DNA of 64,000 bases from Mytilus californianus (lineage: Eukaryota; Mollusca; Bivalvia; Mytilida; Mytilidae), in assembly GCF_021869535.1 (NCBI RefSeq), contig NW_026262734.1, forward strand, positions 78,306,339 to 78,370,338, read 5' to 3'. A program made the translations under genes and the position numbers. Below, in pieces: positions 10,600-25,300 of the stretch (position 1 is its first letter; each line of letters opens with the position of its first letter). Below the pieces are notes generated by a model. The model was given only the letters and a program-made list of their open reading frames with translations. It ran no database searches and was not told the origin of the DNA.

Positions 10600-13032
10600 A
10601 AAAAAATGGCAATCCTAAATTATTAAGGTCAGACAAAAACACATGTCAAAAGGGTGGGGGATGGGGAGGGTTTAAATATACAGGCAAGTGATCATTGTAG
10701 ATGGAATTCTTAGACCACTTGGATGCTTGGGCCCTACCTGTAAGAAAAAGAAGTTCAGCAAAACTAAAAAGTTTTGCAGTGCATGTTTCATGTTTTATTC
10801 TCAAAATGAGTATAGGTGTTATAACCCTCACTGAAATTTGTTACACAAATTATTCGGTCTTCATGCATAGACATCAATATCTAATGCAGCACTCTTTTAT
10901 CGTGTACATTATTTTATAATTGAAACAGAAACTTATCATTATTGTTTTGTTACAGCATATTTTTTGAAATCGATAAAAGCACTGAAATTAGAACATATGA
11001 TTAATTCATTTGTTAAAGTAGTTTACGTAAAAAACGTAATTGGATATTTTTGATTAAAAGAAAGTGGTAAAGAAAACATCAGAAGAAATTAGCTAAATAA
11101 AATAAATAATAAGTTGCAGTCTTACATGCTAGTCAATAATTCTGTAATTGTGCTATGATAATTTGCTCCATCCACTTGGAAAACAGGGGCAATATGGTTA
11201 AGAGCCTCTTTAGAGGTAGCTATCAAGAAAATTACATCTTTAGTTTATATGTTGGTTTAATTATGTGTTAATTGCAGGTTGGTTTGCTATTAAGAAAGTT
11301 GTCTGAGCATTCATGTACATTACGACACAGCTGGATTTGTAATTTTCATCTTCGTCCAATCTTTAAATTTAACCTATAGAAAATTGTGTCAAAACATTGA
11401 ATTGATACAAAATCCTAACTCATTTAATTCGGCTGGATCTTCAAACTCAAATATAACCTCAGATAGTGTCAAATTATTCAATTGATACAAAAGCCTAACT
11501 CATTTTTCAATGGTATTGCATATGCAAGTCTTAGGATGAAAATAAGAAATTGTCCAGAGGCAGGTATAGGGATATAGGTTGGGGAAGGGTGGTTTAGTGG
11601 GGGGCTTAGAGAGCTACATATATTGCTAATGTGTAGACCTTAAACAAGTTCAAGTCCTAACGTTTCTTTGATGGGTGTAAAAAATGTTTAGTCTAAGTTT
11701 CTTAAATTGGGGGCTATTGAAACATCGATCTCATAAATTAAACATTATGAAAAAAAAACCATTATAAACTGAGGTAAAAGCATGCCCAAACTTAAACATT
11801 ATAATTTGTACTGCTACCAGTAATACTTTAGTTTCTCGAACTCGTATATCATGGGGGGTTTGGAAGAACCTGTCTAAAAAAAAAGATTTTCGTAAAAACT
11901 ATTCAAGTAGAGATTCAGATTGAAGTCAGAGCGTCAAAAACCTCAAGTAGCCTGTCCTCCCTCAGAGACATCCTGACTAAGGAACTGACTTATATATATA
12001 TATAAATTAGAAAATTGAAGCATAAAAATTAAGTCCTTTGAGTACATTTGTGGCTTTGGCCTTTATCATGTTCGTCTGTTTTATGGAAATTAGACAGATT
12101 AATGTTGACACTGAGTCCATTTATAGTTTTAAATTTTCATATTGATTTGCTTAAATGGTAGATGGAACATGGCTGAAATCTAAAACAGATGATCATCATT
12201 CTAATGTCATTAAAAGTGACATTTTATGATGCCTGGCAGTTGTTTGTGACAAATTTAACTTCAATGCATGTTTGTTTATTATCATCATAAAAGTGCACAG
12301 TACCTTTTGTAGACACTGATTAAATAAAACACTTGAGGGACTTTCTTTCTGAGAAATTTTAATTGCATTGAATTAAAATCCTAGAAAACCCTAGAAATGT
12401 TCTCTGTACTCATGGTCCTAATGTAATTTCCTATTGAAAATGGAAAGAAGTATTTTCAGCACCACCAAAAGTTGTCAATTCTTGTTTCTTGGCTGCAACT
12501 GCAACGTTAACAAGACTATTTTGGTTTTCTATAGCTGTCTACTCTTACAGTTTGAAACTAGCACCTCATTAGCTACTTGTTGCGTCCCATTTTTTTATAC
12601 AGTTCATCAAGAGTACTAGTAATTTTTCAGGTATAAATATGTAACAGTGTTAAGTCAGATTGGGGAAAATAACAAGTCAATGTCTGACAGTGGACAATTC
12701 TAAATTTTCTATAGGTTTGGTTTAAAGGTAGATAGGTTATTTGAACCACAAAATTGCTAACCCTTGAAAACAGAAGTCAGACTACCAAACTTAGATTCCA
12801 TGAACAAACATGTAGTATTTATCACAACTTTTTAGACTTGGTAGGGTGGATTATGAAAATGAAATATTGCATAGACACCTTTCTTTTGTTGGAACACTAA
12901 GTTAACCGCATGCTGATTTTTTGTGTCTTTGGTTTGACATATGCCCCACATGTCCTGTTATTCAGAGTTGTAATATTTCAGTAGACAGAATCATGAGAAT
13001 TAGATATAATAAAAGAAAATTTTAAGGTTTTT
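10600..13032. other. Unique intronic sequence
   Basis: This is the start of the 16-kb U12 intron. No exon or named repeat was found. Two similar ~85-bp phrases (gtcaaa..att.aattgatacaaaa..cctaactcattt) occur at about 11388-11433 and 11467-11505. Confidence 0.45.
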
Positions 13033-15570
13033 ATACGACCGCAAAAAAATTTTTGTGGTCGTATATTGGTATGACGTTGGCGTCGTCGTCGTCGTCGTCC
13101 GGCGTCGTCCGAAGACACATTGGTTTTCGCACTCTAACTTTAGTTTATTGAATGGATCTCTATGAAATTTTACCACAAGGTTCAATACCACAAAAGGAAG
13201 GTTAAGATTGATTTTGGGGGTTATGGTACCAACAGTAAAGGAATTAGGGGCCAAAAAGGGGCCAAAAATAAGCATTTTTGTAACTTCCAGACATAACTTG
13301 TGTGTGAGTGTATGGATCTCTCTGACATTGTACCACAAGGTTCCATATCACAAAAGGAATGCTGGATATTGATTTTTGGGGTAATTGCCTCAAAATTGTA
13401 GGAATTAGGGGCCAAAAAAGGCAAAAAACAAGCATTTTTCTAGTTTCATGACAATAACTTGTGTGTAAGTGTATGGATCTTTCTGAAATTGTACTACAAG
13501 GTTCAATATCACAAAGGGAAAGCTGGAATTGAGTTTGGGAGTAATTGCCGAAACGTTAAGGAATTGGGGGCCAAAAAGGGGCCAAAAATAAGCATGTTTC
13601 TAGTTTCCAGACAATAACTTGTGTTCAAGTGTATGGATCTCTCTGAAATTGTACTGCAAGGTACCATACCACAAAGGAAAGGCTGGGATTGATGATGGGG
13701 GTAATTGCCTCAATATTTTAGGAATTAGGGGCCAAAAAGGGGCAAAAAACAAGCATTTTTCTAGTTTCAAGACAATAACTTGTGTGTAAGTGTATGGATC
13801 TTTCTGAAATTGTACTACAAGGTTCCATATCACAAAGGGAAAGCTGGGTTTGAGTTTGGGGGTAATTGCCATAAATGTTTAGGAATTTGGGGCCAAAAAG
13901 GGGCCAAAAAACACATTTTTAGCTCACCTGACCTGAAAGGTCAAGTGAGCTTTTCTCATCACTTTGCGTCCGTCGTCCGTCGTCCGTCGTCCGTCGTCCG
14001 TAAACTTTTACAAAAATCTTCTCCTCTGAAACTACTGGGCCAAATTTAACCAAACTTGGCCACAATCATCATTGGGGTATCTAGTTTTAAAAATGTGTGG
14101 CGTGACCCGGTCAACCAACCAAGATGGCCGCCACGGCTAAAAATAGAACATAGGGGTAAAATGCAGTTTTTAGCTTATAACTCTAAAACCAAAGCATTAA
14201 GAGCAAATCTGACATGGGGTAAAATTGTTCATCAGGTCAAGATCTATCGGCCCTGAAATTTTCAGATGAATCGGACAACCCGTTATTGGGTTGCTGCCCC
14301 TGAATTGGTAATTTTAAGGAAATTTTGCTGTTTTTGGTTATTATCTTGAATATTATTATAGATAGAGATAAACTGTAAACAGCAATAATGTTCAGCAAAG
14401 TAAGATTTACAAATAAGTCAATATAACCGAAATGGTCAGTTGACCCCTTTAGGAGTAATTGCCCTTTATAGTCAATTTTTAACCATTTTTCGTAAATCTT
14501 AGTAATCTTTTACAAAAATCTTCTCCTCTGAAACAACTGGGCCAAATTAAACCAAACTTGGCCACAATCATCACTGGGGTATCTAGTTTAAAAAATGTGT
14601 GGCGTGACCCGGCCAACCAACCAAGATGGCCGCCACAGCTAAAAATAAAACATAGGGGTAAAATGCAGTTTTTATACGACCGCAAAAATTGAAAATTTTT
14701 TGGTCGTATATTGGTATGACGTTGGCGTCGTCGTCGTCGTCGTTGTCGTCGTCGTCGTCGTCTGGCGTCGTCCGGCGTCGTCCGAAGACACATTGGTTTT
14801 CGCACTCTAACTTTAGTTTAAGTGAATGGATCTCCATGAAATTTTACCATAAGGTTCAATACCACGAAAGGAAGGTTGGGATTGATTTTGGGGGTTATGG
14901 TACCAACAGTTAAGGAATTAGGGGCCAAAAAGGGGCCAAAAATAAGCATTTTTGTAACTTCCAGACAATAACTTGTGTGTAAGTGTATGGATCTCTCTGA
15001 CATTGTACCACAAGGTTCCATATCACAAAGGGAAGGCTGTAATTGATTTTGGGGGTAATTGCCTCAAAATTTTAGGAATTAGGGGCCAAAAAAGGGGCAA
15101 AAAACAAGCATTTTTCTAGTTTCATGACAATAACTTGTGTGTAAGTGTTTGGATATTTCTGAAATTGTACTACAAGGTTCCATATCACAAAGGGAAAGCT
15201 GGAATTGAGTTTGGGGGTAATTGCCCGAAAGGTTTAGGAATTGGGGGCCAAAAAGGGGCCAAAAATAAGCATTTTTCTAGTTTCCAGACAATAACTTGTG
15301 TTCAAGTGTATGGATCTCTCTAAAATTGTACTGCAAGGTACCATACCACAAAGGGAAGGCTGGGATTGAGTTTGGGGGTGATGAATCATAAGGGGGTTCA
15401 AAAAATTTGGGGGGGGGGATTTTTTTTTTTTTTTTTTTTTCTTTTTTTCCTTTTTTTTTTCTTTTAAAATTTTCCATTTTAAGTTGGTTATTTCTGATTA
15501 ATATTTAAAAGCAAATAATAATGATATGGTAGGAGATACACACCAAACAGGATGTGTAAATTATTATATA

Positions 15571-15800
15571 ATAAGTATTGTGCAATAGCAAGAAATTTTC
15601 AATTGCACAGTATTGCACAATTGCAAGAAATCTTCAATTGCACAGTATTGCGCAATAGCAAGAAATCTTCAATTGCACAGTATTGCGCAATAGCAAGAAA
15701 TATCCAATAGCACAATATTGCGCAATAGCAAGAAATTGTCAATTGTACAGTATTGCACAATAGCAAGAAATATTCAATTGCACAGTATTGTGCAAAAGAA
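15571..15800. repeat. 35-bp tandem array (array B)
   Basis: The unit aattgcacagtattgcgcaa plus tagcaagaaatcttc repeats every 35 bp (at 15601, 15636 and 15671, and onward). Equivalent arrays lie at 19905-20135 and 37785-38040. Confidence 0.9.
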
Positions 15801-15829
15801 GATACTTCGTATAAATTGCTTATTTCTTG

Positions 15830-17870
15830 ATCAATTTCAATGGGGTTTTATTCTTGAATTCTTGGGGTTCTTTAATATGCTGAATCTAACCGTGTATTAA
15901 GTTTTTGGATTTTGGGCCCCGTTTTTAAATTGGTCCACATTGAGGTCCAAAAGGGTCCAAAATTTAACTTTGTTTGATTTCATCAAAAATTGAATTATTG
16001 GGGTTCTTTGATATGCCGAATCTAACCGTGTATTTAGATTCTTAATTTTTGGTTCCGTTTTCAAATTGGTCTACATTAAGATCAAAAGGGTCCAAAATTA
16101 AACTTAGTTTGATTTTAACAAAAATTGAATTTTTAGGGTTCTTTGATATGCTGAATCTAAACATGTATTTAGATTTTTGATTATGGGCCCAGTTTTCAAG
16201 TTGGTCCAAATCGGGGTCCAAAATTAAACTTTGTTTGATTTCAACAAAAATTGAATATATGGGGTTCTTTGATATGCTGTATCTAACCATGTATTTAGAT
16301 TTTTGATTTTTGGGCCCCCTTATCAACTTTGTCCACATTGAGGTCAAAAGGGTCCAAAATTAAACTTTGTTTGATTTCATCAAAAATTGAATTCTTGGGG
16401 TTCTTTGATATGCTGAATCTAACCATGTATTTAGATTTTTTATTTGTGGACCCGCTATCAAATTGGTTCATATTGAGGTCAAAAGGGTCCAAAATTAAAC
16501 TTTGTTTGATTTCATCAAAAATTGAATTATTGGGGTTCTTTGATATGCCAAATCTAACCGTGTATTTAGATTTTTAATTTTGGGTCCCGTTTTCAAATTG
16601 GTCTACATTAAGGGTCCAAAATTAAACTTAGTTTGATTTTAACAAAAATTGAATTCTTGGGGTTCTTTGATATGCTGAATCTAAACATGTGTTTTGATTT
16701 TTGATTATGGGCCCAGTTTTCAAGTTGGTCCAAGTTGGGGTCCAAAATTAAACTTTGTTTGATTTCAACAAAAATTGAATATATGGGGTTCTTTGATATG
16801 CTGAATCTAAACATGTATTTAGATTTTAGATTTTTGGCCCAGTTTTCAAGTTGGTCCAAATTGGGGTCCAAAATTAAACTTTGTTTGATTTCAACAAAAA
16901 TTTAATATATGGGGTTCTTTGATATGCTGAATCTTACCATGTATTTAGATTTTTTATTTGTGGGCCCACTATCAAATTGGTTCATATTGAGGTCAAAAGG
17001 GTCCAAAATTAAACATTGTTTGATTTCGTCAAAAATTTAATTATTGGGGTTCTTTGATATGCCAAATCTAACCGTGTATTTAGATTTTTAATTTTGGGTC
17101 CCGTTTTTTAAATTGGTCTACATTGAGGTCCAAAGGGTCCAAAATTAAATTTAGTTTGATTTTAACAAAAATTGAATTTTTGGGGTTCTTTGATATGCTG
17201 AATCTAAACATGTGTTTAGATTTTTGATTATGGGACCAGTTTTCAAGTTGGTCCAAGTTGGGGTCCAAAATTAAACTTTGTTTGATTTCAACAAAAATTG
17301 AATATATGGGGTTCTTTGATATGCTGAATCTAACCATGTATTTAGATTTTAGATTTTTGGCCCAGTTTTCAAGTTGGTCCAAATTGGGGTCCAAAATTAA
17401 ACTTTGTTTGATTTCAACAAAAATTGAATATATGGGGTTCTTTGATATGCTGAATCTTACCATGTATTTAGATTTTTTATTTTGTGGGCCCGCTATCAAA
17501 TTGGTTCATATTGAGGTCAAAAGGGTCCAAAATTAAACTTTGTTTGATTTCATCAAAAATTGAATTATTGGGGTTCTTTGATATGCCAAATCTAACCGTG
17601 TTTTTCGATTTTTAATTTTGGGTCCCGTTTTTTTAAATTGGTCTACATTAAGGTCCAAAGGGTCCAAAATTAAACTTAGTTTGATTTTAACAAAAATTGA
17701 ATTCTTGGGGTACTTTGATATGCTGAATCTAAACATGTGTTTAGATTTTTGATTATGGGACCAGTTTTCAAGTTTGTCCAAGTTGGGGTCCAAAATTAAA
17801 CTTTGTTTGATTTCAACAAAAATTGAATATATGGGGTTCTTTGATATGCTGAATCTAGCCATGTATTTTG
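15830..17870. repeat. ~126-bp tandem array (array C)
   Basis: The unit signature is ggggttctttgatatgctga, then atttagatttttgatt, then gtccaaaattaaactttgtt. The main period is 126 bp (42 codons), with shorter and longer variants. This explains the long minus-strand frames with repeated SKYMVRFSISKNPIYSIF. They start and stop with the repeat variants and are not genes. Confidence 0.9.
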
Positions 17871-20800
17871 ATTTTGGACATTGGATAGGTAAATTAAAAA
17901 AATTGAAGTTCTTAGACCACATTCTTTCTGTGTCAGAAACCTATGCTGTGTCAAATATTTAATCACAATCCAAATTCAGAGCTGTATCAAGCTTGAATGT
18001 TGTGTCCATACTTGCCCCAACTGTTCAGGGTTCGACCTCTGCGGTCGTATCAAGCTGCGCCCAGCGAAGCATTTTATTGGCTTATAACTCAAAAACCAAA
18101 GCATTTAGAGCAAATCTGACATGAAGTAAAATTGTTTATCAGGTCAAGATCTATCTGCCCTGAAATTTTCAGATGAATCGAACAACCTGTTGTTGGGTTG
18201 CTGCCCCTGAATTGGTAATTTTAAGGAAATTTTGCTGTTTTTGGTTATTATCTTGAATATTATTATAGATAGAGATAAACTGTAAACAGCAATAATGTTC
18301 AGCAAAGTAAGATTAACAAATAAGTCAACATGACTGAAATGGTCAGTTGACCCCTTTAGGAGTTATTGCCCTTTATAGTCAATTTTTAACAATTTTTCGT
18401 AAATCTTAGTAATCTTTTACAAAAATCTTCTCCTCTGAAACTCCGTGGCCAAATTAAACCATACTTGGCCACAATCATCATTTGGTTATTTAGTTTTAAA
18501 AATGTGTGGCGTGACCTGGTCAACCAACCAAGATGGCCGCCACGGCTAAAAATAGAACATAGGGGTAAAATTCAGTTTTTGGCTTTTAACTCAAAAACCA
18601 AAGCATTTAAAGCAAATCTGACATGAAGTAAAATTGTTTATCAGGTCAAGATCTATCTGCCCTGAAATTTTCAGATGAATCGGACAACCCGTTATTGGGT
18701 TGCTGCCCCTGAATTGGTAATTTTGAGGAAATTTTGCTGTTTTTGGTTATTATTTTGAATATTATTATAGATAGAGATAAACTGTAAACAGCAATAATGT
18801 TCAGCAAAGTAAGATTTACAAATAAGTCAATATAACCGAAATGGTCAGTTGACCCCTTTAGGAGTAATTGCCCTTTATAGTCAATTTTTAACCATTTTTC
18901 GTAAATCTTAGTAATCTTTTACAAAAATCTTCTCCTCTGAAACAACTGGGCCAAATTAAACCAAACTTGGCCACAATCATCATTTGGTTATCTAGTTTTG
19001 ACAATGTGTGGCGTGACCTGGTCAACCAACCAAGATGGCCGCCACGGCTAAAAATAGAACATAGGGGTAAAATTCAGTTTTTAGCTTTTAACTCAAAAAC
19101 CAAAGCATTTAAAGCAAATCTGACATGAAGTAAAATTGTTTATCAGGTCAAGATTTATCTGCCCTGAAATTTTCAGATGAATCGGACAACCCGTTGTTGG
19201 GTTGCTGCCCCTGAATTGGTAATTTTAAGGTGATTTTGCTGTTTTTGGTTATTATCTTGAATATTATTATAGATAGAGATAAACTGTAAAAAACAATAAA
19301 TGTCGGCAAAGTAAGATCTACAAATAAGTCAACATGACCGAAATTGTCAGTTGACCCCTTTTGGAGTTATTGCCCTTTATAGTCAATTTTTAACCATTTT
19401 TTCGTAAATCTTAGTAATCTTTTACAAAAATCTTCTCCTCTGAAACTACTGGGCCAAGTTAATTATAGATAGAGATAATTGTAAGCAGGAAAAATGTTCA
19501 GTAAATTAAGATGTACAAACACATCACCATCACCAAAACACAATTTTGACATGAATCCATCTGCGTCCTTTGTTTAATATTCACATAGACCAAGGTGAGC
19601 GACACAGGCTCTTTAGAGCCTCTAGTTCTAGTTTTCAGACAATAACTTGTGTTCAAGTGTATGGATCTCTCTAAAATTGTACTGCAAGGTACCATACCAC
19701 AAAGGGAAGGCTGGGATTGAGTTTGGGGGTGATGAATCATAAGGGGGTTCAAAAAATTGGGGGGGGGGGATTTTTTTTTTGTTTCCTTTTTTTTTTCTTT
19801 TAAAATTTTCCATTTTAAGTTGGTTATTTCTGATTTATATTTAAAAGCAAATAATAATGATATGGTAGGAGATACACACCAAACAGGATGTGTAAATTAT
19901 TATATAATAAGTATTGTGCAATAGCAAGAAATTTTCAATTGCACAGTATTGCACAATAACTAAGAAATCTTCAATTGCACAGTATTGCGCAATAGCAAGA
20001 AATCTTCAATTGCACAGTATTGCGCAATAGCAAGAAATATCCAATAGCACAATATTGCACAATAGCAAGAAATTGTCAATTGTACAGTATTGCGCATTAG
20101 CAAGAAATATTTAATTGCACAGTATTGTGCAAAAGAAGATACTTCGTATAAATTGCTTATTTCTTGACCAATTTCAATGGGGTTTTATTCTTGAATTCTT
20201 GGGGTTCTTTAATATGCTGAATCTAACCGTGTATTTAGTTTTTGGATTTTGTGCCCTGTTTTTAAATTGGTCCACATTGAGGTCCAAAGGGTCCAAAATT
20301 AAACTTTGTTTGATTTCATCAAAAATTGAATTATAGGGGTTCTTTGATATGCCGAATCTAACCGTGTATTTAGATTCTTAATTTTTGGTTCCGTTTTCAA
20401 ATTGGTCTACATTAAGGTCCAAAGGATCCAAAATGAAACTTAGTTTGATTTTAACAAAAATTGAATTCTTAGGGTTCTTTGATATGCTGAATCTAAACAT
20501 GTACTTAGATTTTTGATTATGGGCCCAGTTTTCAAGTTGGTCCAAATCGGGGTCCAAAATTAAACTTTGTTTGATTTCAACAAAAATTGAATATATGGGG
20601 TTCTTTGATATGCTGAATCTAACCATGTATTTAGATTTTTGATTTTTGGGCCCCGTTATCAACTTTGTCCACATTGAGGTCAAAAGGGTCCAAAATTAAA
20701 CTTTGTTTGATTTCATCAAAAATTGAATTCTTGGGGTTCTTTGATATGCTGAATCTAACCATGTATTTAGATTTTGGATATTGGACCATAATAGGTGAAT

Positions 20801-21477
20801 GTCCAATTTAAAATTTTTAAGTTCTTAGACTACATTCATTCTGTGTCAGAAACCTATGCTGTGTCAAATATTTAATCACAATCCAAATGCAAAGCTGTAT
20901 CAAGCTTGAATGTTGTGTCCATACTTGCCCCAACTGTTCAGGGTTCGACCTCTGCGGTCGTATCAAGCTGCGCCCTGCGGAGCATTTTATTTGTTTAGAG
21001 GCTTGGAAAATTGAGACTACTTCATCAATCATAGCCTTAAAAGGTTATTAATTCATAGAAATTAGGCTACCTTCATAGTGCATGACCCATGTTTAGAATT
21101 TTGATATAAGAAAATAAAAAAACAAGTGATCATTTCACTTCCGTAATTTGTAAAAAGATTTTGATCGACAGATCAAGTCTAATGGACATCTGAAGAGTCT
21201 TGACACAAAGCCTATTATTCCAGGAATTTATGACATCACATTAGACTATATAAGAAACAAAGGAAATTGATCACTAATTGACAATTATTGTCCAAACCTT
21301 ATTGCTATCATCGTCTTACAAGGAAAGATGCTTATTGTTAATGTCTTGTGATGTTGAGTATGAAAAAAAACCTTCAAGGCAATTTACATAGATTTTTATT
21401 CCAGGTTCTATAGAATGTTTGCTAAAAGCCTGTATGTTTTACATGCAGCATGAACTGTCATTAGGGTCCAAATGGTG

Positions 21478-22345
21478 TTTTTATCTCGCCTGCCCAAAGG
21501 ACCATGAGAGCTAATGCCATTTCTTGGCGTCCGTCGTCATCGTAAACTTTTTTAAAGATCTTCTCTGAAACTAATAAACCTATTTCAACCAAACTTTTGG
21601 TTAATGATACTTATGGTATCTAATGTGAAATTTGTGTTTTTTAATCTGTTCAGTCAACAAACATTGTCAACAAGGCTAAGAATAGAGCATAGGGGTAAAA
21701 TGCAGTTTTTGGCTTATATCTCAAAAACTTAAACAGTAAGAGTAAAACTTACAGAGGCAAAAATGATCAGCAGGCCAAGATCTATGTGAGAGGAAATTTC
21801 AGATGAATCAGACAACCTAATTTTGAGTTTTTGCCCTGGAAATAATAATTTTAATGAAATTTCCCAGTTTTCGGTTATCTTGAAAACTGTTACAGATGAA
21901 TAGAAAATTTATGCAGCAAAAATGTTCAGCAAAGTAAGATCTAGCAATAAGTTTAAGACCGAAACTGTCAATGATGCCTTATAGGAGTTATTGTCATTTA
22001 ACAGATAATTTTTTTCAATTTGTTTAGTTTTCACAGAAACTATGATAAATAGACATAAACTTCAAACAAGAAAAATATTCAGCTAAGTAAGACCTACAAA
22101 TAGGTCAACATGACCTAAATTGTCAATTGATCCTTTATACATGTTATATAGGAGTTATATTTCCCTTGAAAGATGATTTTTTTCCATTTTTTTTTTGTTT
22201 TTTACAGAAACTATTATAGATGGAGAGAATGTGTTAAAGGCATGTTTGAACATGCGTAAATATACATTTAAACAGCAAAATAATCATTGATGCAAGATCT
22301 ACACAAAAAATTACAGGTGAGCGATTCAGGCTCTTAATTAGGAAT
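21478..22345 (+). repeat. Diverged AGCTCACC-related element
   Basis: It starts tttttatctcgcctgccc, then tggcgtccgtcgtcatcgta and aaagatcttctctgaaacta, and ends acaggtgagcgattcaggct. It has the same unit order as the AGCTCACC family but many substitutions, so it is an old copy. Confidence 0.75.
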
Positions 22346-25300
22346 CTTTTGCTTTAAAATTATTTACCACATGCCAAGTTAGTGTACGTGTTCTCCAAAC
22401 AATTTCATATAGCATCCTGATAAGGGATTTTGAAATACCTTCTTGTTTGCCTAAATATTATACATTTGACATACCTGAAGAACAGGTATGCCTTGCTGTA
22501 AATAATTTTTCAATATTTAAGATAAATTTGTGAAATAGTTTTGCTTGGAATGCAGTGACCACCATGAAATTAATTGGGTTCACACAGTCTGCATCTTTAG
22601 CCACTAGTCTGATGCCCCAGATGAGAAAAATTCTATTTTGATTAGTAAGATTTTGCCAAACTTTGTTTATTTTTTTAGACACATAAGAAAAATGATAGAA
22701 TGTTGGTCTTCGGACAAGTAGTTGGAGAAGATTTTGGTGCAGATTGTTCTAAGTGATATTGTTGGTTGTTTCTGTATGTGCTGTAGGTTTCTTTCTAGTC
22801 CTTTATCAGTCTTCACAATTGATATTTGAATCTAAAGGCCCGAAGCTGAATTTTAAGAAAATTTCAGTTAGATCATATTGGCCTGTTGAGATGATTCTTA
22901 CAGGCCCGACAGAAGTTTTACAAGCCTGGGCTGGTGGGTCTGTGGTTGAGTGTGAAGACTGCTATATTATTTTAGAATTTCATTAAAAAACGAGGAATAA
23001 TTTTGAACTCTGGAAAATTGATAAAAAATGTATGATGAAAACTAACCCAACGAAAGAGAGTTGGGTAGCCATGTGCTCATGGCAAAGGTTTAGGGATACT
23101 TTCAATGATATTTTAGTATGAACTAACTACACCCCCCAAACCCCCACCCCCAAGCAATGCATGCCTTCAAATTCTTGTTTGCCTAAAGTTATTAGGGATA
23201 AATGAATTAAATTAAAAAAACATGCAAAAATGCAAAATATAAATCACGGGAAAATCATCATGGGAAGAAAAGCTTAGGGAAATTCCGAAGTTTTATTTTT
23301 TTAAAGTATGCTTCCACCAGACAGCAACCCAAATATGCAATAAACCAGATAAAAACATTTTTATTTTCTGTTAAGAATTAAGAAAAACATAAATCAGCAT
23401 TATATACATGCACAACTGGATTTCCTAAAGATATAAAAATTGCAGAAAATCGATTTATAAAGAAATACCCGGTTCATTTGCAACAAAAATTATGATTGTG
23501 ATTGAAGTAGCTGAGTATAATCCCCTTTTCTACTACTACCCAGGGTGTGACATCATTTTCATTCACAATTGGACGAGACGTTTATTTAAAGAAGTCAAGT
23601 ATGACTTAACCTTTACATACTTAAGTCGTCTTTACATTTTTCAAATTTTTAAAGTTCAAATATGATTTTAACTTTCTTGTTTATCAATGTTAAGTATGGA
23701 TTAAGTAGTCTTTAGAAAGTAATTTGGTCAGACATATTACAACTTCCATTGACAAGAAATCCAAAATTGGATCAAGTTTAGAAGACCATATTTATTGTAC
23801 TTGAATACAAATTAATTTCACTTCTCCTTGCTTTCCTCAAGATCAAAATGAGGAAAAATTGGTCGTTTAAAATAGGAAGGATTTAGTAGTAAAAGAATGA
23901 TCAGAGTTTTAATTTGATATTCTTGTGAGAAACTTGTGTATGCAATTTGTTTTTCAATTTTGACCTAAATTATTGTTTTTCTATGAAATTTTGTCAGAGA
24001 TAGGCCAAATCGTTAAAACCTCACATATCTGTAGTACTGTATTGTAATTGGGCAGCCCATGAATTTGCCTTAACAATCTGCTTCAAAAAAATCTTTAAAT
24101 TTCAATGATGGCTTTCCGTGGAAGCTTCAAAGTTCAACAAGTTCTTTATACAGAATTAAAATTTCAAACTGTTCCGTGACAAATTCCATCAATCATCAAG
24201 CGACCATAAGGATGTTTCTTGTGTACTTTAACCGATTGGGGTTTAAATTGATCTTCATGTTATGTTATTGCTCCATAAGATAATATTGTTCATTGATTTT
24301 TTATTTGCCAAGAGTCATTTAACTTTTCCTAGATAAATCTTGAGCGATTGTTTAAGATATAATGACTTGTTTTTTCCTTGTCTGGATTAATTAGGATTAT
24401 GCTTTGATTTTTTGTCCAAAGGGCAGTTACTTTTCTTTGCGTTTATGTAAAAGAGTCTCTGTAAATTATGACAATGTTGTTCAATGTATAAAGTTTTTTG
24501 AAGCAGCTGGTTTTGTTCCCCAGTAGAATATGAAAATGATTTTATTATGATCATCACTACTTTGATTTGTCAAATAAGAAAACAGACAATGTCAAATATG
24601 ATTTTAATCAAACAAGATTTATTCAAAAATTCAAATAAGAATTTTGTATAAAATTTTACAACCACTTCAAGTTTGTCAAATGTTTATTTCCGTAAATGCA
24701 CAAGAATACTGGGTGCAGATAGAAATCTTTAAGTAATAATATTATCCAGCACGATTTTGTTTAGGTAGCTCTAAATGAAAAGGTATGACAAATAGGCCAC
24801 TTCGAATTCTTTAATTCAAAAATCAAAAAATCTTTTAAATATTAAAGAACATCTGCGAGTTCTCATTGACAATCACAACATTTTTATATACATGTATAAA
24901 ATATTATCTATTTTTCTTCATTGATAATAACATTTTTTGAGGTCATTGGACCTTTTGTTTATAGAATTGATTGACTTCATTGTTAAAGGAAACTGGAAAT
25001 GATGGTAATAATTGAATAAAATTATCACTTGATTAAAAACATGTAAAATATTGTATTTTATGATTGTAGGAACTGGATGATATAAACTGTACTCAATTTA
25101 AGTAATAACAAAAATAGAAGCTATAATTAAAGTCATGAAATGTTGTTTTTTTTTGTGAATGACGGCTTGCATTAATATTAAAAGATGAATAACTTTGCTT
25201 CATCTGTTATTAATGGTTTATAAAATTAAAAAAAGAATAGGTGGGGCAGTTTTCTTTCAAGACAGAAACCAAACAACATGTGTTAAGGAAAATAATTACT

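Larger units (their letters stand above)
14674..18078 (+). mobile_element. ATACGACCGC-type element, innermost level of the nest
   Basis: This is a complete copy from ATACGACCGC to gcattttatt. The host reads gcagttttt on the left and ggcttataactc on the right; the uninterrupted form at about 18574-18590 is cagtttttggctt, so the boundaries are exact apart from one or two Ts. Modules in order are: hairpin, (GTC)n at 14727-14762, ~162-bp units, G/T-rich spacer (15405-15475), 35-bp array, 126-bp array and 3' module. Confidence 0.9.
13921..19627 (+). mobile_element. AGCTCACC-type element, middle level of the nest
   Basis: The 5' hairpin is AGCTCACCTGACCTGAAAGG then TCAAGTGAGCT, followed by (CGTCCGT)n and ~500-bp units marked by aaaatcttctcctctgaaac and accaagatggccgccac. 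The 3' end is GGTGAGCGACACAGGCTCTT then TAGAGCCTCTAGTT, with a hairpin AGGCTCT/AGAGCCT. It interrupts a unit of the outer element: the uninterrupted form elsewhere reads gcatttttctagtttccaga, and here it is split between the T-run and ctag. Confidence 0.85.
13033..20991 (+). mobile_element. ATACGACCGC-type element, outermost level of a three-level nest
   Basis: The element starts after a T-run with ATACGACCGC and a hairpin closing GGTCGTAT, then a (GTC)n stretch and ~162-bp units to 13920. An AGCTCACC-type element (13921-19627) interrupts it. It resumes at 19628 (ctagttttcagacaataact) and continues through a G/T-rich spacer, a 35-bp array (about 19905-20135), a ~126-bp array and the 3' module. 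It ends ctgcggtcgtatcaagctgc, then gcattttat. The 3' GCGGTCGTAT is the exact complement of the 5' ATACGACCGC. No protein is encoded. Confidence 0.85.

Noticed and set aside
14479..14913. Frames rich in Ser, Asp or Arg (also 36721-37131, 46053-46244)
   Set aside because: They come from (GTC)n microsatellite inside ATACGACCGC elements. The low-complexity runs are the three frames of the same triplet.
15571..15800. 35-bp regularly spaced repeats that might suggest a CRISPR array
   Set aside because: Units are directly adjacent with no spacers, lie within an animal transposable element, and recur in every full copy of that element.
16042..17922. Long repetitive frames on both strands (also 38114-39603)
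   Set aside because: They follow the 126-bp array, whose period is 42 codons. Frames break wherever unit length varies, and there is no start context or known domain.
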